A stretch of 64,000 nt of DNA, from assembly GCF_010450875.1 (NCBI RefSeq), contig NZ_CP048422.1, positions 2,577,001-2,641,000 on the forward strand, written 5' to 3'. Source of the stretch: Sphingomonas insulae. Lineage in GTDB: Bacteria; Pseudomonadota; Alphaproteobacteria; Sphingomonadales; Sphingomonadaceae. The notes below the pieces were generated by a model. It was not told the DNA's origin, searched no databases, and was given only the letters and a program-made list of their open reading frames with translations. The position numbers and the translations under genes were made by a program. How positions within the stretch are numbered: position 1 is the first letter of the stretch; each line of letters opens with the position of its first letter. Positions 8,998 to 16,311 of the stretch are shown piece by piece.

Positions 8998-10065
8998 TCA
9001 GTCCAGCGACAGCGGCCCATGCTGCATCCTGGGCAGCACATGGCGGGCGAACAGGTCCGCCTCCGCGGCATGCGGATATCCGGACAGGATGAACGCCTCG
9101 ATCCCCATGTCCTGATACATCCGCAGCTTGCCGAGCACCTGGTCCGGATCGCCGACGATCGCGGCGCCGCAGCCCGATCGCGCGCGACCGACGCCGGTCC
9201 ACAGATGCTCTTCCGCATAGCCGTCGTCGGTCGCATTCTCGCGCAGGGCCGCCTGTGCCGCGACGCCGGTGGAGGTGGTGTCGAGCGACTTGTTGCGGAT
9301 TGCCTCGCCCTCGGCCGCATCCAGCTTCGACAGCAGCCGGTCCGCCGCTGCCCTTGCCTCCGCCTCGGTATCGCGCACGACGACATGGGCGCGATAGCCG
9401 AACTTCAGCGTCCGGCCGTGGCGTGCGGCGCGCGCGGTCATGTCGTCCATGATCTCGCGCACGACCTCCTGCTTGTCCGGCCACATCAGGTACACGTCGC
9501 AGCCCTGCGCCGCCGCCTCGCGCGCGTCCGGCGACAGGCCGCCGAAATACAAGGGCGGGCATTTGCCGGACACCGTTGTCACCGCCGGCGGATCCAGCTT
9601 TAGCTGCCAGAATTCGCCCTGGTGATCGAGCGCCTCGCCGTTCAGCATCGCCTTCAGGATCTGCATCGCCTCCAGCGTGCGGGCATAGCGCGGCGCCGAC
9701 GCCAGCTTCTCGCCCGGCAGGTCGGAGGAGATGATGTTCACCGTCAACCGCCCGCCCAGGATGCGGTCGATCGTCGCGATCTGGCGCGCCAGCTGCGGTG
9801 GCCAGCTTTCGCCGATCCGCACCGCCATCAGCAGGCGGATGCGCTGCACCATCGTCGCGATCGCCGCGGCAAAGGCGGTGGTATCGATGCCCAGCGCATA
9901 GCCCGACGGCAGCAGGATATTGTCGAAACCGCCGCTTTCCGCCTGCAGCACGATGTCCCGGCAATGCTCCCAGCTGGATTTCAGCTTGGGTTCCGGCACG
10001 CCGAGAAATTCATAGTCGTCGTCGCACAGCGCCGAAAACCAGCTGACTTCGCAAGGCTTCGTCAT
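8998..10065 (-). CDS. smoC: FMNH2-dependent sulfoquinovose monooxygenase (SmoC-like)
   Basis: Bacterial luciferase-like TIM-barrel monooxygenase of the SsuD (alkanesulfonate monooxygenase) group, 355 residues. It inserts oxygen at C6 of sulfoquinovose and releases sulfite and 6-oxo-glucose. SsuD-type landmarks: NILLPSGYALG (about residues 48-58), ARQIATIDRILGGR, PPLYFGGLSPDA, HVVVRDTEAEA, LWTGVGRARSGCGAAIVG and FILSGYPHAAEA near the C-terminus. Start 10065 is chosen because its ATG overlaps the TGA of the aldo-keto reductase (4 nt); the upstream extension lies inside that gene. By sequence alone it could be a general alkanesulfonate monooxygenase. The adjacent sulfoquinovosidase and aldo-keto reductase make sulfoquinovose the likely substrate. 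A copy of the LacI-type operator core lies inside the gene (9569-9580). Confidence 0.9.
   Translation of the reverse strand: MTKPCEVSWFSALCDDDYEFLGVPEPKLKSSWEHCRDIVLQAESGGFDNILLPSGYALGIDTTAFAAAIATMVQRIRLLMAVRIGESWPPQLARQIATIDRILGGRLTVNIISSDLPGEKLASAPRYARTLEAMQILKAMLNGEALDHQGEFWQLKLDPPAVTTVSGKCPPLYFGGLSPDAREAAAQGCDVYLMWPDKQEVVREIMDDMTARAARHGRTLKFGYRAHVVVRDTEAEARAAADRLLSKLDAAEGEAIRNKSLDTTSTGVAAQAALRENATDDGYAEEHLWTGVGRARSGCGAAIVGDPDQVLGKLRMYQDMGIEAFILSGYPHAAEADLFARHVLPRMQHGPLSLD
9569..9580. promoter_or_regulatory. intragenic copy of LacI-type operator core
   Basis: GACACCGTTGTC, identical to the 12-bp core found in the two intergenic control regions of this cluster. It lies within the monooxygenase gene, where it encodes part of AVTTVSGK, about 485 bp downstream of that gene's start and about 1.4 kb from the main operator. 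Flanking bases do not extend the symmetry. An auxiliary operator for DNA looping is plausible, but coincidence within coding sequence cannot be excluded. Confidence 0.45.
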
Positions 10066-10943
10066 GGCAGTCTCTCTCCAAGGCTCGCCTCCAGGACGGC
10101 ATACCATTCGGCACGGGTCCAGCGCGGCGTGTAGGCGTCCGGTATCGTTGCGATCCTGGACGGATTCTGGGTGCCGACGATCGGGATCGGCCGGGCGGGA
10201 TGCGCCATGATCCAGCTATAGGCGACCGCGGCACGATCGACGCCGGCCTCTTCGGCCTTGTGGTCGAGCAGCGCGACGACGGCGCGGCTGCGCTCGTCCT
10301 GCGGATCGGCCAGCCGGCCGCCGCCCAGCGGCGACCAGGCCAGCACCGCCATGTTCCGGGTCATCGCCTGGTCCAGCAGGCCGTCGAACAGCGGCGCGGT
10401 GGCGAGCGCCGAGAATTCCGGCTGGTGGCTGACCACCCGCACGGTCAGGAAACTCGCCAGCGCCGCCGCCTGCGCCGGCGTATGGTTGGAAACACCGACC
10501 GCCGCGATCTTGCCGGCCGTCTGCGCATCGTCCAGCGCACGCGCGACCTCCTGCGGATGCGCCAGCAGATCGGGCCGGTGGATCTGGTACAGGTCGATGC
10601 GCTCGCAACCCAGCCGCGACAGCGATGCATCGATCGCCGCGGCCAGATACGTCGCGCTCGAATCATACGGCACGCCCATCCTGATGCCGCCCTTGCTGGC
10701 AAGGACCATGCGGTCGCGCAGCGCCGGGGCCTCGGCCAGCACCCGCCCCAGCAGCGATTCGGCGGCGCCGAACGGTTCGCCATTGTCGGGACCGTAGATG
10801 TCGGCCGTGTCCAGCAGGGTGACGCCGGCGTCCAGCGCCGCCTCCACCCGCATGCGCGCGGCGGCGACGTCGTCGCCTGCGAAACGCCACATGCCCCAGG
10901 CAATGGAGCTGACGGTCAGGCCGGAGTCGCCGAGGGCGACCAT
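10062..10943 (-). CDS. smoB: aldo-keto reductase, probable 6-oxo-glucose reductase (SmoB-like)
   Basis: Aldo-keto reductase, 293 residues, first gene of the operon. In the sulfo-SMO pathway the SmoB enzyme reduces 6-oxo-glucose to glucose with NADPH. The catalytic tetrad can be read: Asp and Tyr in LLDTADIYG, Lys in LASKGGI, His in YQIHRPD. The C-terminal NADP-binding part contains AWSPLGGGRL and GTQNPSRI. Start 10943 (MVALGDSGLTVSS) is chosen because it matches where such enzymes begin and because the longer frame, from an ATG near 11000, would run through the palindromic operator at 10963-10980. No strong Shine-Dalgarno sequence is visible before 10943. Its TGA overlaps the monooxygenase ATG. 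Confidence 0.87.
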   Translation of the reverse strand: MVALGDSGLTVSSIAWGMWRFAGDDVAAARMRVEAALDAGVTLLDTADIYGPDNGEPFGAAESLLGRVLAEAPALRDRMVLASKGGIRMGVPYDSSATYLAAAIDASLSRLGCERIDLYQIHRPDLLAHPQEVARALDDAQTAGKIAAVGVSNHTPAQAAALASFLTVRVVSHQPEFSALATAPLFDGLLDQAMTRNMAVLAWSPLGGGRLADPQDERSRAVVALLDHKAEEAGVDRAAVAYSWIMAHPARPIPIVGTQNPSRIATIPDAYTPRWTRAEWYAVLEASLGERLP

Positions 10944-10962
10944 GCGATCGGGTGATTTGATG

Positions 10963-10980
10963 TAAGACACCGTTGTCTTA
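10963..10980. promoter_or_regulatory. palindromic LacI-type operator O1
   Basis: TAAGACACCGTTGTCTTA: perfect 7-bp inverted arms around CCGT, with a central CG pair as is usual for LacI-family operators. It lies 19 bp upstream of the aldo-keto reductase start and 144 bp upstream of the divergent TonB receptor start. It can therefore control the catabolic operon and possibly the receptor. Its 12-bp core recurs before the MFS gene. The cognate protein is inferred to be the LacI-family regulator at 15129-16160. Confidence 0.75.
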
Positions 10981-11124
10981 TGGTTCGAAATCGGCATAAA
11001 GAAAAGCCGGAAATGGCGACGCGTCGATCGCCACCGTGCTGACCGGTCAAGAAAAACTACCGCGACCGCCAGCTGACGACATGGAAATCGCCGCCGCGGC
11101 GATGGGATCAGGAGAGGAATACCG

Positions 11125-13560
11125 ATGAAGGCGACACCGACGCGAATCGCGATGATGCTGGGGGTCGCCGTACCGGCGCTCATGCTGACCGCGCCTGCGC
11201 ATGCACAGGATGCGGCCACGCCCCTCGCCGGCGGTCCTGCATCCAGCCCGGCCGCGCAGGCCGTCCCGGGCAGCCCGCCGGCACCGGGCGTCGCCGCCGA
11301 ACAGGCCGCGGACAATGCCGGCGATGCCGCGGGCGCGACCGGCGACATCGTCGTGACGGCGCAAAAGCGCAGCGAACGGTTGCAGGACGTGCCGATCGCC
11401 GTCTCGGTCATCGGTGGAGAGGCGCTCGCCGCCCTCGGCAAGCCCGGCCTCGAAGGCGCGGTGACGTTGGTCCCGGCGCTGAACTTCCAGAAATCCGGCA
11501 CGACGCTGAACCAGTCGCTGTTCCTGCGCGGCGTCGGCACGACCACTTTCTCGATCGCCGGCGAACCGTCGGTGTCGACCGTCGTCGACGGCGTCGTCTT
11601 CGCGCGCTCGGGCGAGGCGTTCGGCGACCTCGTCGACATCGAACGGCTCGAGGTGCTGCGCGGTCCGCAGGGTACGCTGTTCGGCAAGAATGCGTCGGCC
11701 GGCGTCGTCAACATCGTGTCGGTGCAGCCGACGCGCGACTTCGGCGGCTATGTCGAGGGCGGTTATTTCACCAACGGCGACGAGGCGCGCGTCCGCGGCG
11801 CGCTCAATATTCCGCTGAGCGAAGACCTGCTGACCCGGGTCACCGGCTTCTACAGCCGCTACGATGGCAACATCCGCAACGTCGCGACCGGCGGCCGGGT
11901 CAACGGCTATGAACATTACGGCGCACGCGCACAGGTGAAATGGACGCCCAGCGACGCCACGACGATCGCGCTGATCGCCGATTATCACCATAATGACGAC
12001 AATTGCTGTGCAGAGGTGATCGGCACCGGGCCGCTGAACGCGGCCGGCGCCGCCATCACCAGCCCCGTGTTCGGCGTGCTGCCCACCCCTCAGGGCGATC
12101 GCACCCGCGCGGTCAACCAGAATTTGGTCACCCGTACCAAGGAAGAGGGGTATGGTGCCTCGCTGCAGATCGACACCGAACTCGGTACGCAGACCGTCAC
12201 CAGCATCACCGCCTATCGCGACTATCGCAACACCGAAATCCGCGACGGCGACTTCCTGCCGCAGGCCTATGTCGGCTTCAACCAGTTGCACGACACCGGG
12301 CCGCAGACCGGCAACACCTTCAGTCAGGAATTGCGCCTGACCTCCCCTGCCCGTCAGTTCCTGTCCTACGTCGTCGGCCTCTATTATTCGCGGGCGGAAT
12401 CGGAACGCGTCTATTCGCGCGCCGACGTGGTCTGCAACGCCGCGACCGCGCCGACGACGCTGATCCCCTGCGGCAGCACCGGCGCACCGGCGACGACCAC
12501 ACCGTTCGGGCGGGCCGATTTCGGATCGGTCTTCAAGAACATCGCCGCCTTCGGTCAGGCGACCGCCAACTTCACCGATCGCTTCCGCTTCATCGGCGGC
12601 CTGCGCTGGACCGCCGACCAGCTGAACGTCTTCCACAGCCGGACGACGACCCTGGCGGGCCCTGGCATCCAGCCGAGCTTCCCGACGACCGCAACCGGTA
12701 CCGGCACGCCGGCGACGCAATTCCGTGGCAAGACGACCAACACCAACGTATCGGGCAAGGCGTCGCTGCAATTCGACGTGACCAGGAACGTTACCGCCTA
12801 CGGTGGCTACACGCGCGGCTACAAGGGGCCGGCATTCAACGTCTTCTTCAACCTGACCGGCACCGGCACCAACGTGATCGCGCCGGAAACGTCGAACAGC
12901 TACGAAGTCGGGCTGAAGAACACCCTGTTCGGCGGCAAGCTCGTCCTCAACCTCGACGCTTTCTATGCCAAGTACGACAACTTCCAGGCCAACAACCCCG
13001 ATCTGGTCGCCGGCGTCGTCGTCACCCGCTTCACCAATGCCGGCAAGGTGTCGACGCGCGGCGGCGAGGCGGACATCGTCTTCCGTCCGGTCGACGATCT
13101 GTCGCTGTCGGGCGGCCTCGCCTATACCGAGGCGCGGGTCGATCGCTTCATCCAGGCACCCGGCGCACCCGTCACGGCCGTGATCCCCGCCGGCACCGCG
13201 CTGCCGTTCGCACCCAAGTGGAAGGGATCGCTCGGGGCCGACTATCGCTGGCGCACCGGTGGCGCGGTGGACCTGTTCCTCGGCGCGCAGGGCAATTACC
13301 AGTCGAAGCAGCTTGCGCTCTTCTCGCCGGATGCGGTGCAGCGGCGGCTGGGGACGATCGGCAGCTACGGCCTCGTCAACCTCTCGGCCGGCGTCGGCGA
13401 TGCGGACGATCGCTATCGCCTCACGTTCCAGGTGCGCAACCTGTTCGACCAGAGCTTCGCGGCCGCGATCCAGAACGGCGGCCCCTCGGGTTCGTACCGC
13501 TACCAGATTCCGCGCGATGCGGATCGCTATTACGGCGTGACCGGCCGGATCAACTTCTGA
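11125..13560 (+). CDS. TonB-dependent receptor, probable outer-membrane importer for sulfoquinovosides
   Basis: 811-residue outer-membrane receptor. The signal peptide (MKATPTRIAMMLGVAVPALM, cleaved after AHA) is followed by an Ala/Pro-rich linker and a TonB box (GDIVVTAQKRSERLQDVP). The plug includes LFLRGVGTTTFS, VERLEVLRGPQGTLFGKNAS-type sequence (IERLEVLRGPQG here) and GVVNIVS. A 22-strand type barrel ends in YGVTGRINF. AGGAGAGG lies upstream of the start. It is transcribed divergently from the sulfoquinovose operon across a region holding operator O1, and has its own terminator. Because the sulfoquinovosidase is cytoplasmic, sulfoquinovosyl glycerol would have to cross the outer membrane intact, which gives this receptor a plausible job. 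Substrate specificity is inferred from location only. Confidence 0.9.
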   Translation: MKATPTRIAMMLGVAVPALMLTAPAHAQDAATPLAGGPASSPAAQAVPGSPPAPGVAAEQAADNAGDAAGATGDIVVTAQKRSERLQDVPIAVSVIGGEALAALGKPGLEGAVTLVPALNFQKSGTTLNQSLFLRGVGTTTFSIAGEPSVSTVVDGVVFARSGEAFGDLVDIERLEVLRGPQGTLFGKNASAGVVNIVSVQPTRDFGGYVEGGYFTNGDEARVRGALNIPLSEDLLTRVTGFYSRYDGNIRNVATGGRVNGYEHYGARAQVKWTPSDATTIALIADYHHNDDNCCAEVIGTGPLNAAGAAITSPVFGVLPTPQGDRTRAVNQNLVTRTKEEGYGASLQIDTELGTQTVTSITAYRDYRNTEIRDGDFLPQAYVGFNQLHDTGPQTGNTFSQELRLTSPARQFLSYVVGLYYSRAESERVYSRADVVCNAATAPTTLIPCGSTGAPATTTPFGRADFGSVFKNIAAFGQATANFTDRFRFIGGLRWTADQLNVFHSRTTTLAGPGIQPSFPTTATGTGTPATQFRGKTTNTNVSGKASLQFDVTRNVTAYGGYTRGYKGPAFNVFFNLTGTGTNVIAPETSNSYEVGLKNTLFGGKLVLNLDAFYAKYDNFQANNPDLVAGVVVTRFTNAGKVSTRGGEADIVFRPVDDLSLSGGLAYTEARVDRFIQAPGAPVTAVIPAGTALPFAPKWKGSLGADYRWRTGGAVDLFLGAQGNYQSKQLALFSPDAVQRRLGTIGSYGLVNLSAGVGDADDRYRLTFQVRNLFDQSFAAAIQNGGPSGSYRYQIPRDADRYYGVTGRINF

Positions 13561-13581
13561 TCCCGGCCCCACAATAAGCGA

Positions 13582-13609
13582 ACGGCCCCGGAGCGATCCG
13601 GGGCCGTTT
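13582..13609 (+). terminator. intrinsic terminator after the TonB receptor
   Basis: Ten-base-pair perfect stem ACGGCCCCGG / CCGGGGCCGT around the loop AGCGAT, followed by a short T run (TTTC counting the stem T). It begins 22 nt after the receptor stop codon. The T tract is short but the stem is very GC-rich. Confidence 0.75.
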
Positions 13610-13799
13610 CACGTTCTGCCGGCCTGATACCGCATGGAAACGGCCGACGGCCCGAGCGCAGCAAGACGATCGGGGCACGTCCCGCGCCATTCGCGCCCTC
13701 TCGACGCACGGCCCAAGGTACTCGGGGCACCAACCCTATCGCCCGCCTCGAAGCCAGCGCGGCGCCGCGGAAGCGACGCCGCGCATGGCCTCGATCCGT

Positions 13800-15074
13800 C
13801 TAGTGCCCGAACGGCATTTCCCGCGCCGCACCTGGCTCGGCCAGCGTCAGCCGCGGTACGAGCAGATGGACCAGCGCCAGCGCCACCAGATACGATCCAC
13901 CGCAGACGATCAGCAGCGGTGCGTAACCATAGCCCTTGTCGAGCGAGAAGCCGGCGCCCTCGATCATCGCCATGCCCGACAGGTTGCCGGCGAAGGCGCC
14001 GATGCCGATCGCCGTACCGATCATGCGCGATGGAAAGATATCCGCCGTCATGCCGAACACGTTGGTGGAAAACCCCTGATGCGCGAACAGCCCCAGCCCC
14101 AGCAGCGAGGCGGCGACCCAGGCGTTGCCGGTCAGCAGCACCAGCGGCACCGGCAGGATGAGCAGCGCGTACAGCAACATCGACCCCTTGCGTGCGCGGT
14201 TCATGTCGACGCCGCGCCGCAGCAGCCAGGTCGGCAGCAGCCCGCCGCTCAGCGCGCCAAGCGCCGCCAGCAGGTAGATGAAGGCGATCGGCAGGCCCAG
14301 CTGCCCCTGGGACAGGCCGAACATCCGGTGGAACAGGTCGGGCATGAAGAACAGCAGGAACCACCAGCATTGATCGCTGAGCGCCTTGGCCGCGATGATC
14401 GCCCACTGGCGGCGATCGCGCAGCATCGCCGCCCACGGCACCTTGCCTGCGGGCGCATCCGCAGTGGACGATGCCGTGCTGCCGGTCCGCGGCGTGACGG
14501 CCAGCCAGGCCACGACCCACACGAAACCGAGACCGCCGGTGATGAGGAACGCCGCGCGCCAGCCCAGCCACAGCGCCAGCGGCGGGATCGCCAGCGGTGC
14601 GGCCACCGCGCCGAAATTCGATGCCATGTTGCCGATGCCGAGCATCAGCGATCGCTGTTCGGGCGGGAAATAGGTCGCCGCCGTTTTCACCTGCGCCGGC
14701 GTACCGATCGACTCGGCGGCGCCCAGCAGCGCGCGGACGCCGACGAAGCCGGCGACGCTGCTGACGAAGGCATGCGCCATCCCGGCGAGGCTCCATCCCG
14801 CCACGCCGATCGCGAACCCTCGGCGCAGGCCGATCCGGTCGATGAACCAGCCGGTCCCCAGAAACGACACCGCCGCACAGAATTGGAACGCCGATGCCAT
14901 GTGGCTGTAATCGCGGTCGCTCCAGCCGAATTCGGCCTGCAACGTCGGCTTCAGCAGCGCGATGATCTGTCGATCGACATAGTTCAGCATGATCGCCGTA
15001 AAGGCGAGCGCGACGATCGCCCATCGTCTGGCCGAATGGTCCACCCCCTGCCCGGCGTGCGCGCCCTGTGTCAT
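13800..15074 (-). CDS. MFS transporter of the anion/sugar-acid symporter type, probable sulfoquinovose importer
   Basis: Major facilitator of 424 residues with twelve hydrophobic segments, resembling the anion:cation symporter (hexuronate/ExuT-like) branch. The N-terminus has the branch's NYVDRQIIALLKP, the loop 2-3 motif is GWFIDRIGLRRG, and the middle contains WWFLLFFMPDLF. Transporters of this branch carry sugar acids with a proton, and sulfoquinovose is an anionic sugar. It follows the LacI regulator by 54 nt, with an operator copy (core 15098-15109) in the gap, so it has its own controlled promoter. GGAGAGG precedes the ATG. It is the only inner-membrane importer in the cluster and takes the place held by an ABC importer in Agrobacterium. 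Cargo could be free sulfoquinovose or its glycerol glycoside. Confidence 0.85.
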   Translation of the reverse strand: MTQGAHAGQGVDHSARRWAIVALAFTAIMLNYVDRQIIALLKPTLQAEFGWSDRDYSHMASAFQFCAAVSFLGTGWFIDRIGLRRGFAIGVAGWSLAGMAHAFVSSVAGFVGVRALLGAAESIGTPAQVKTAATYFPPEQRSLMLGIGNMASNFGAVAAPLAIPPLALWLGWRAAFLITGGLGFVWVVAWLAVTPRTGSTASSTADAPAGKVPWAAMLRDRRQWAIIAAKALSDQCWWFLLFFMPDLFHRMFGLSQGQLGLPIAFIYLLAALGALSGGLLPTWLLRRGVDMNRARKGSMLLYALLILPVPLVLLTGNAWVAASLLGLGLFAHQGFSTNVFGMTADIFPSRMIGTAIGIGAFAGNLSGMAMIEGAGFSLDKGYGYAPLLIVCGGSYLVALALVHLLVPRLTLAEPGAAREMPFGH

Positions 15075-15094
15075 CCGACCTCTCCGCTTATCGT

Positions 15095-15112
15095 TAGGAC
15101 AACGGTGTCACC
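15095..15112. promoter_or_regulatory. LacI-type operator O2 upstream of the MFS gene
   Basis: TAGGACAACGGTGTCACC. The central 12 bases GACAACGGTGTC (15098-15109) are identical to the core of O1 read on the other strand; the outer arms are only partly symmetric. It lies between the lacI-type gene and the MFS start, 23 bp upstream of the latter, where a repressor would block transcription of the transporter. Confidence 0.7.
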
Positions 15113-15128
15113 CATGTGGTGCGTCAGG

Positions 15129-16160
15129 TCAAGCGGAGGGCGGCGGCGCCGTCGACTCCCGCTCGACCAGCTGAAAGTCGAGGCGGCGTTCGCTGCTGTC
15201 GCTCTGGACCAGCAACAGGTCCGCCGCCTCGATCGCCAATTGCCGGACGGGCTGACGGATCGTCGTCAGCGGCGGCCAGACGATCTCCGCCAGCGGCGCA
15301 TCGTCGAACCCGGCGACTGACAGCATCGCCGGCACCTGAATGCCCCGGCGGTGCGCGGCGACCAGCGCGCCCGCCGCCATGTCGTCGCTGGCCGCAAAGA
15401 TCGCGGTGGGCGGCGCAGGCAGGTCGAGCAGCGCGTCCGCTGCCGCCTTGCCCGATGCGAAATCGAAACTGCCCTGCTGGATATGGTCCAGGTCGACGGC
15501 GATTCCCGCATCGGCAAGCGCCCGCAGGTGACCGGCGAGGCGCTGGCTCGACGCGGCATAGCTGCGATCGCCGACGACGAAGCCGATGCGGACATGGCCC
15601 AGCCCGATCAGGTGCGTCGTCATGCGATACGCTGCCTGTTCGTTGTCGATCGACGTCGCCGGCACCCCCTCGATCCGCGCGCCGGGCAACAGGCGGACGA
15701 ACGGGATACCGCGGCGCTGCAACTCGTCGATGACGCGGCGATCGTCGCAGGCCGGTGGCGCAAGGACCAGGCCGTCCGGATGCGCCTGGTCGATCAGGGC
15801 GACGATATCGTCGAGCAGCGCCGGGGACGATCGATCGTAGGGCTGCGCGATCATGCGGACATTGTCGCGCTCGCACCGCTGGCGCACGCCGGCCTGCACC
15901 TCGTACACGAACCACGGATTGGGATTGTCGCAGATCAACGCGATCTGGTGCGACCGGTGCCCCGCCAGCGCCCGCGCCGCCTGCGACGGCTGGAACCCGA
16001 TCTCGGCCATCACCGCCAAGACCCGCTCGCGTTTTTCGGCGCTTACATATTGCTGATGGTTGATGACCCGCGACACCGTCTTGAACGACACGCCCGCCAG
16101 CCTGGATACGTCGCGGATGGTCGGCCGCCCCGAACGGGGGATAGTCGGATCGTTTTCCAT
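15129..16160 (-). CDS. LacI-family transcriptional regulator of the sulfoquinovose cluster
   Basis: 343 residues. The N-terminal LacI helix-turn-helix and hinge are clear: TIRDVSRLAGVSFKTVSRVI (about residues 14-33) then SAEKRERVLAVMAEIGFQPS. A periplasmic-binding-protein-like effector domain follows, with ALICDNPNPWF, GLVLAPPA and IFAASDDMAAGAL (the family's FAxSD motif) and VAGFDDAPLAE. It probably represses the catabolic operon and MFS gene through the shared operators and is released by sulfoquinovose or a derivative. That is inferred from proximity. The gene is divergent from a GntR regulator, and a separate 18-bp palindrome lies directly before its start. Confidence 0.9.
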   Translation of the reverse strand: MENDPTIPRSGRPTIRDVSRLAGVSFKTVSRVINHQQYVSAEKRERVLAVMAEIGFQPSQAARALAGHRSHQIALICDNPNPWFVYEVQAGVRQRCERDNVRMIAQPYDRSSPALLDDIVALIDQAHPDGLVLAPPACDDRRVIDELQRRGIPFVRLLPGARIEGVPATSIDNEQAAYRMTTHLIGLGHVRIGFVVGDRSYAASSQRLAGHLRALADAGIAVDLDHIQQGSFDFASGKAAADALLDLPAPPTAIFAASDDMAAGALVAAHRRGIQVPAMLSVAGFDDAPLAEIVWPPLTTIRQPVRQLAIEAADLLLVQSDSSERRLDFQLVERESTAPPPSA

Positions 16161-16164
16161 CGCC

Positions 16165-16182
16165 TTGCACTAGGCAGTGCAA
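16165..16182. promoter_or_regulatory. 18-bp palindrome at the lacI-type gene start, candidate autoregulatory site
   Basis: TTGCACTAGGCAGTGCAA has perfect 7-bp arms and a 4-bp spacer, the same layout as O1 but a different sequence. It begins 4 bp upstream of the lacI-type ATG and would overlap its ribosome-binding region, and lies about 130 bp upstream of the divergent GntR gene. It could bind either regulator or form a hairpin in the mRNA leader. Confidence 0.5.
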
Positions 16183-16311
16183 CGCGCGGGGGAAAGGGGT
16201 CGCGCCGCAACGGCCCGTCCTGCGGCACGGTCACGCAAGGCGTTGATTGTATATCCGCATTCTGGAAGGGTGTCCTATCGCGTCGAGCCCGTCGCCCGAG
16301 GATCAGAGCCG

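Noticed and set aside
6341-9964. A 1207-residue open frame on the minus strand covering the sulfoquinovosidase and more
   Set aside because: Only the last 670 residues are a protein; the rest is an Arg/Gly/Ala-rich read-through in the wrong frame over the flavin reductase and monooxygenase genes.
8998-10065. Assignment as the general alkanesulfonate monooxygenase SsuD
   Set aside because: No ssu transporter genes are present; the sulfoquinovosidase and aldo-keto reductase in the same coupled operon point to sulfoquinovose. SsuD-like activity on other sulfonates is not excluded.
11047-13572. An 841-residue minus-strand frame opposite the TonB receptor
   Set aside because: Antisense to a clear receptor gene and without domain structure.
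16245-16275. Possible GntR box (ATTGTATATCC) upstream of the gntR-type gene
   Set aside because: Only one half resembles the GT-N-AC consensus; symmetry is too weak to call a site.
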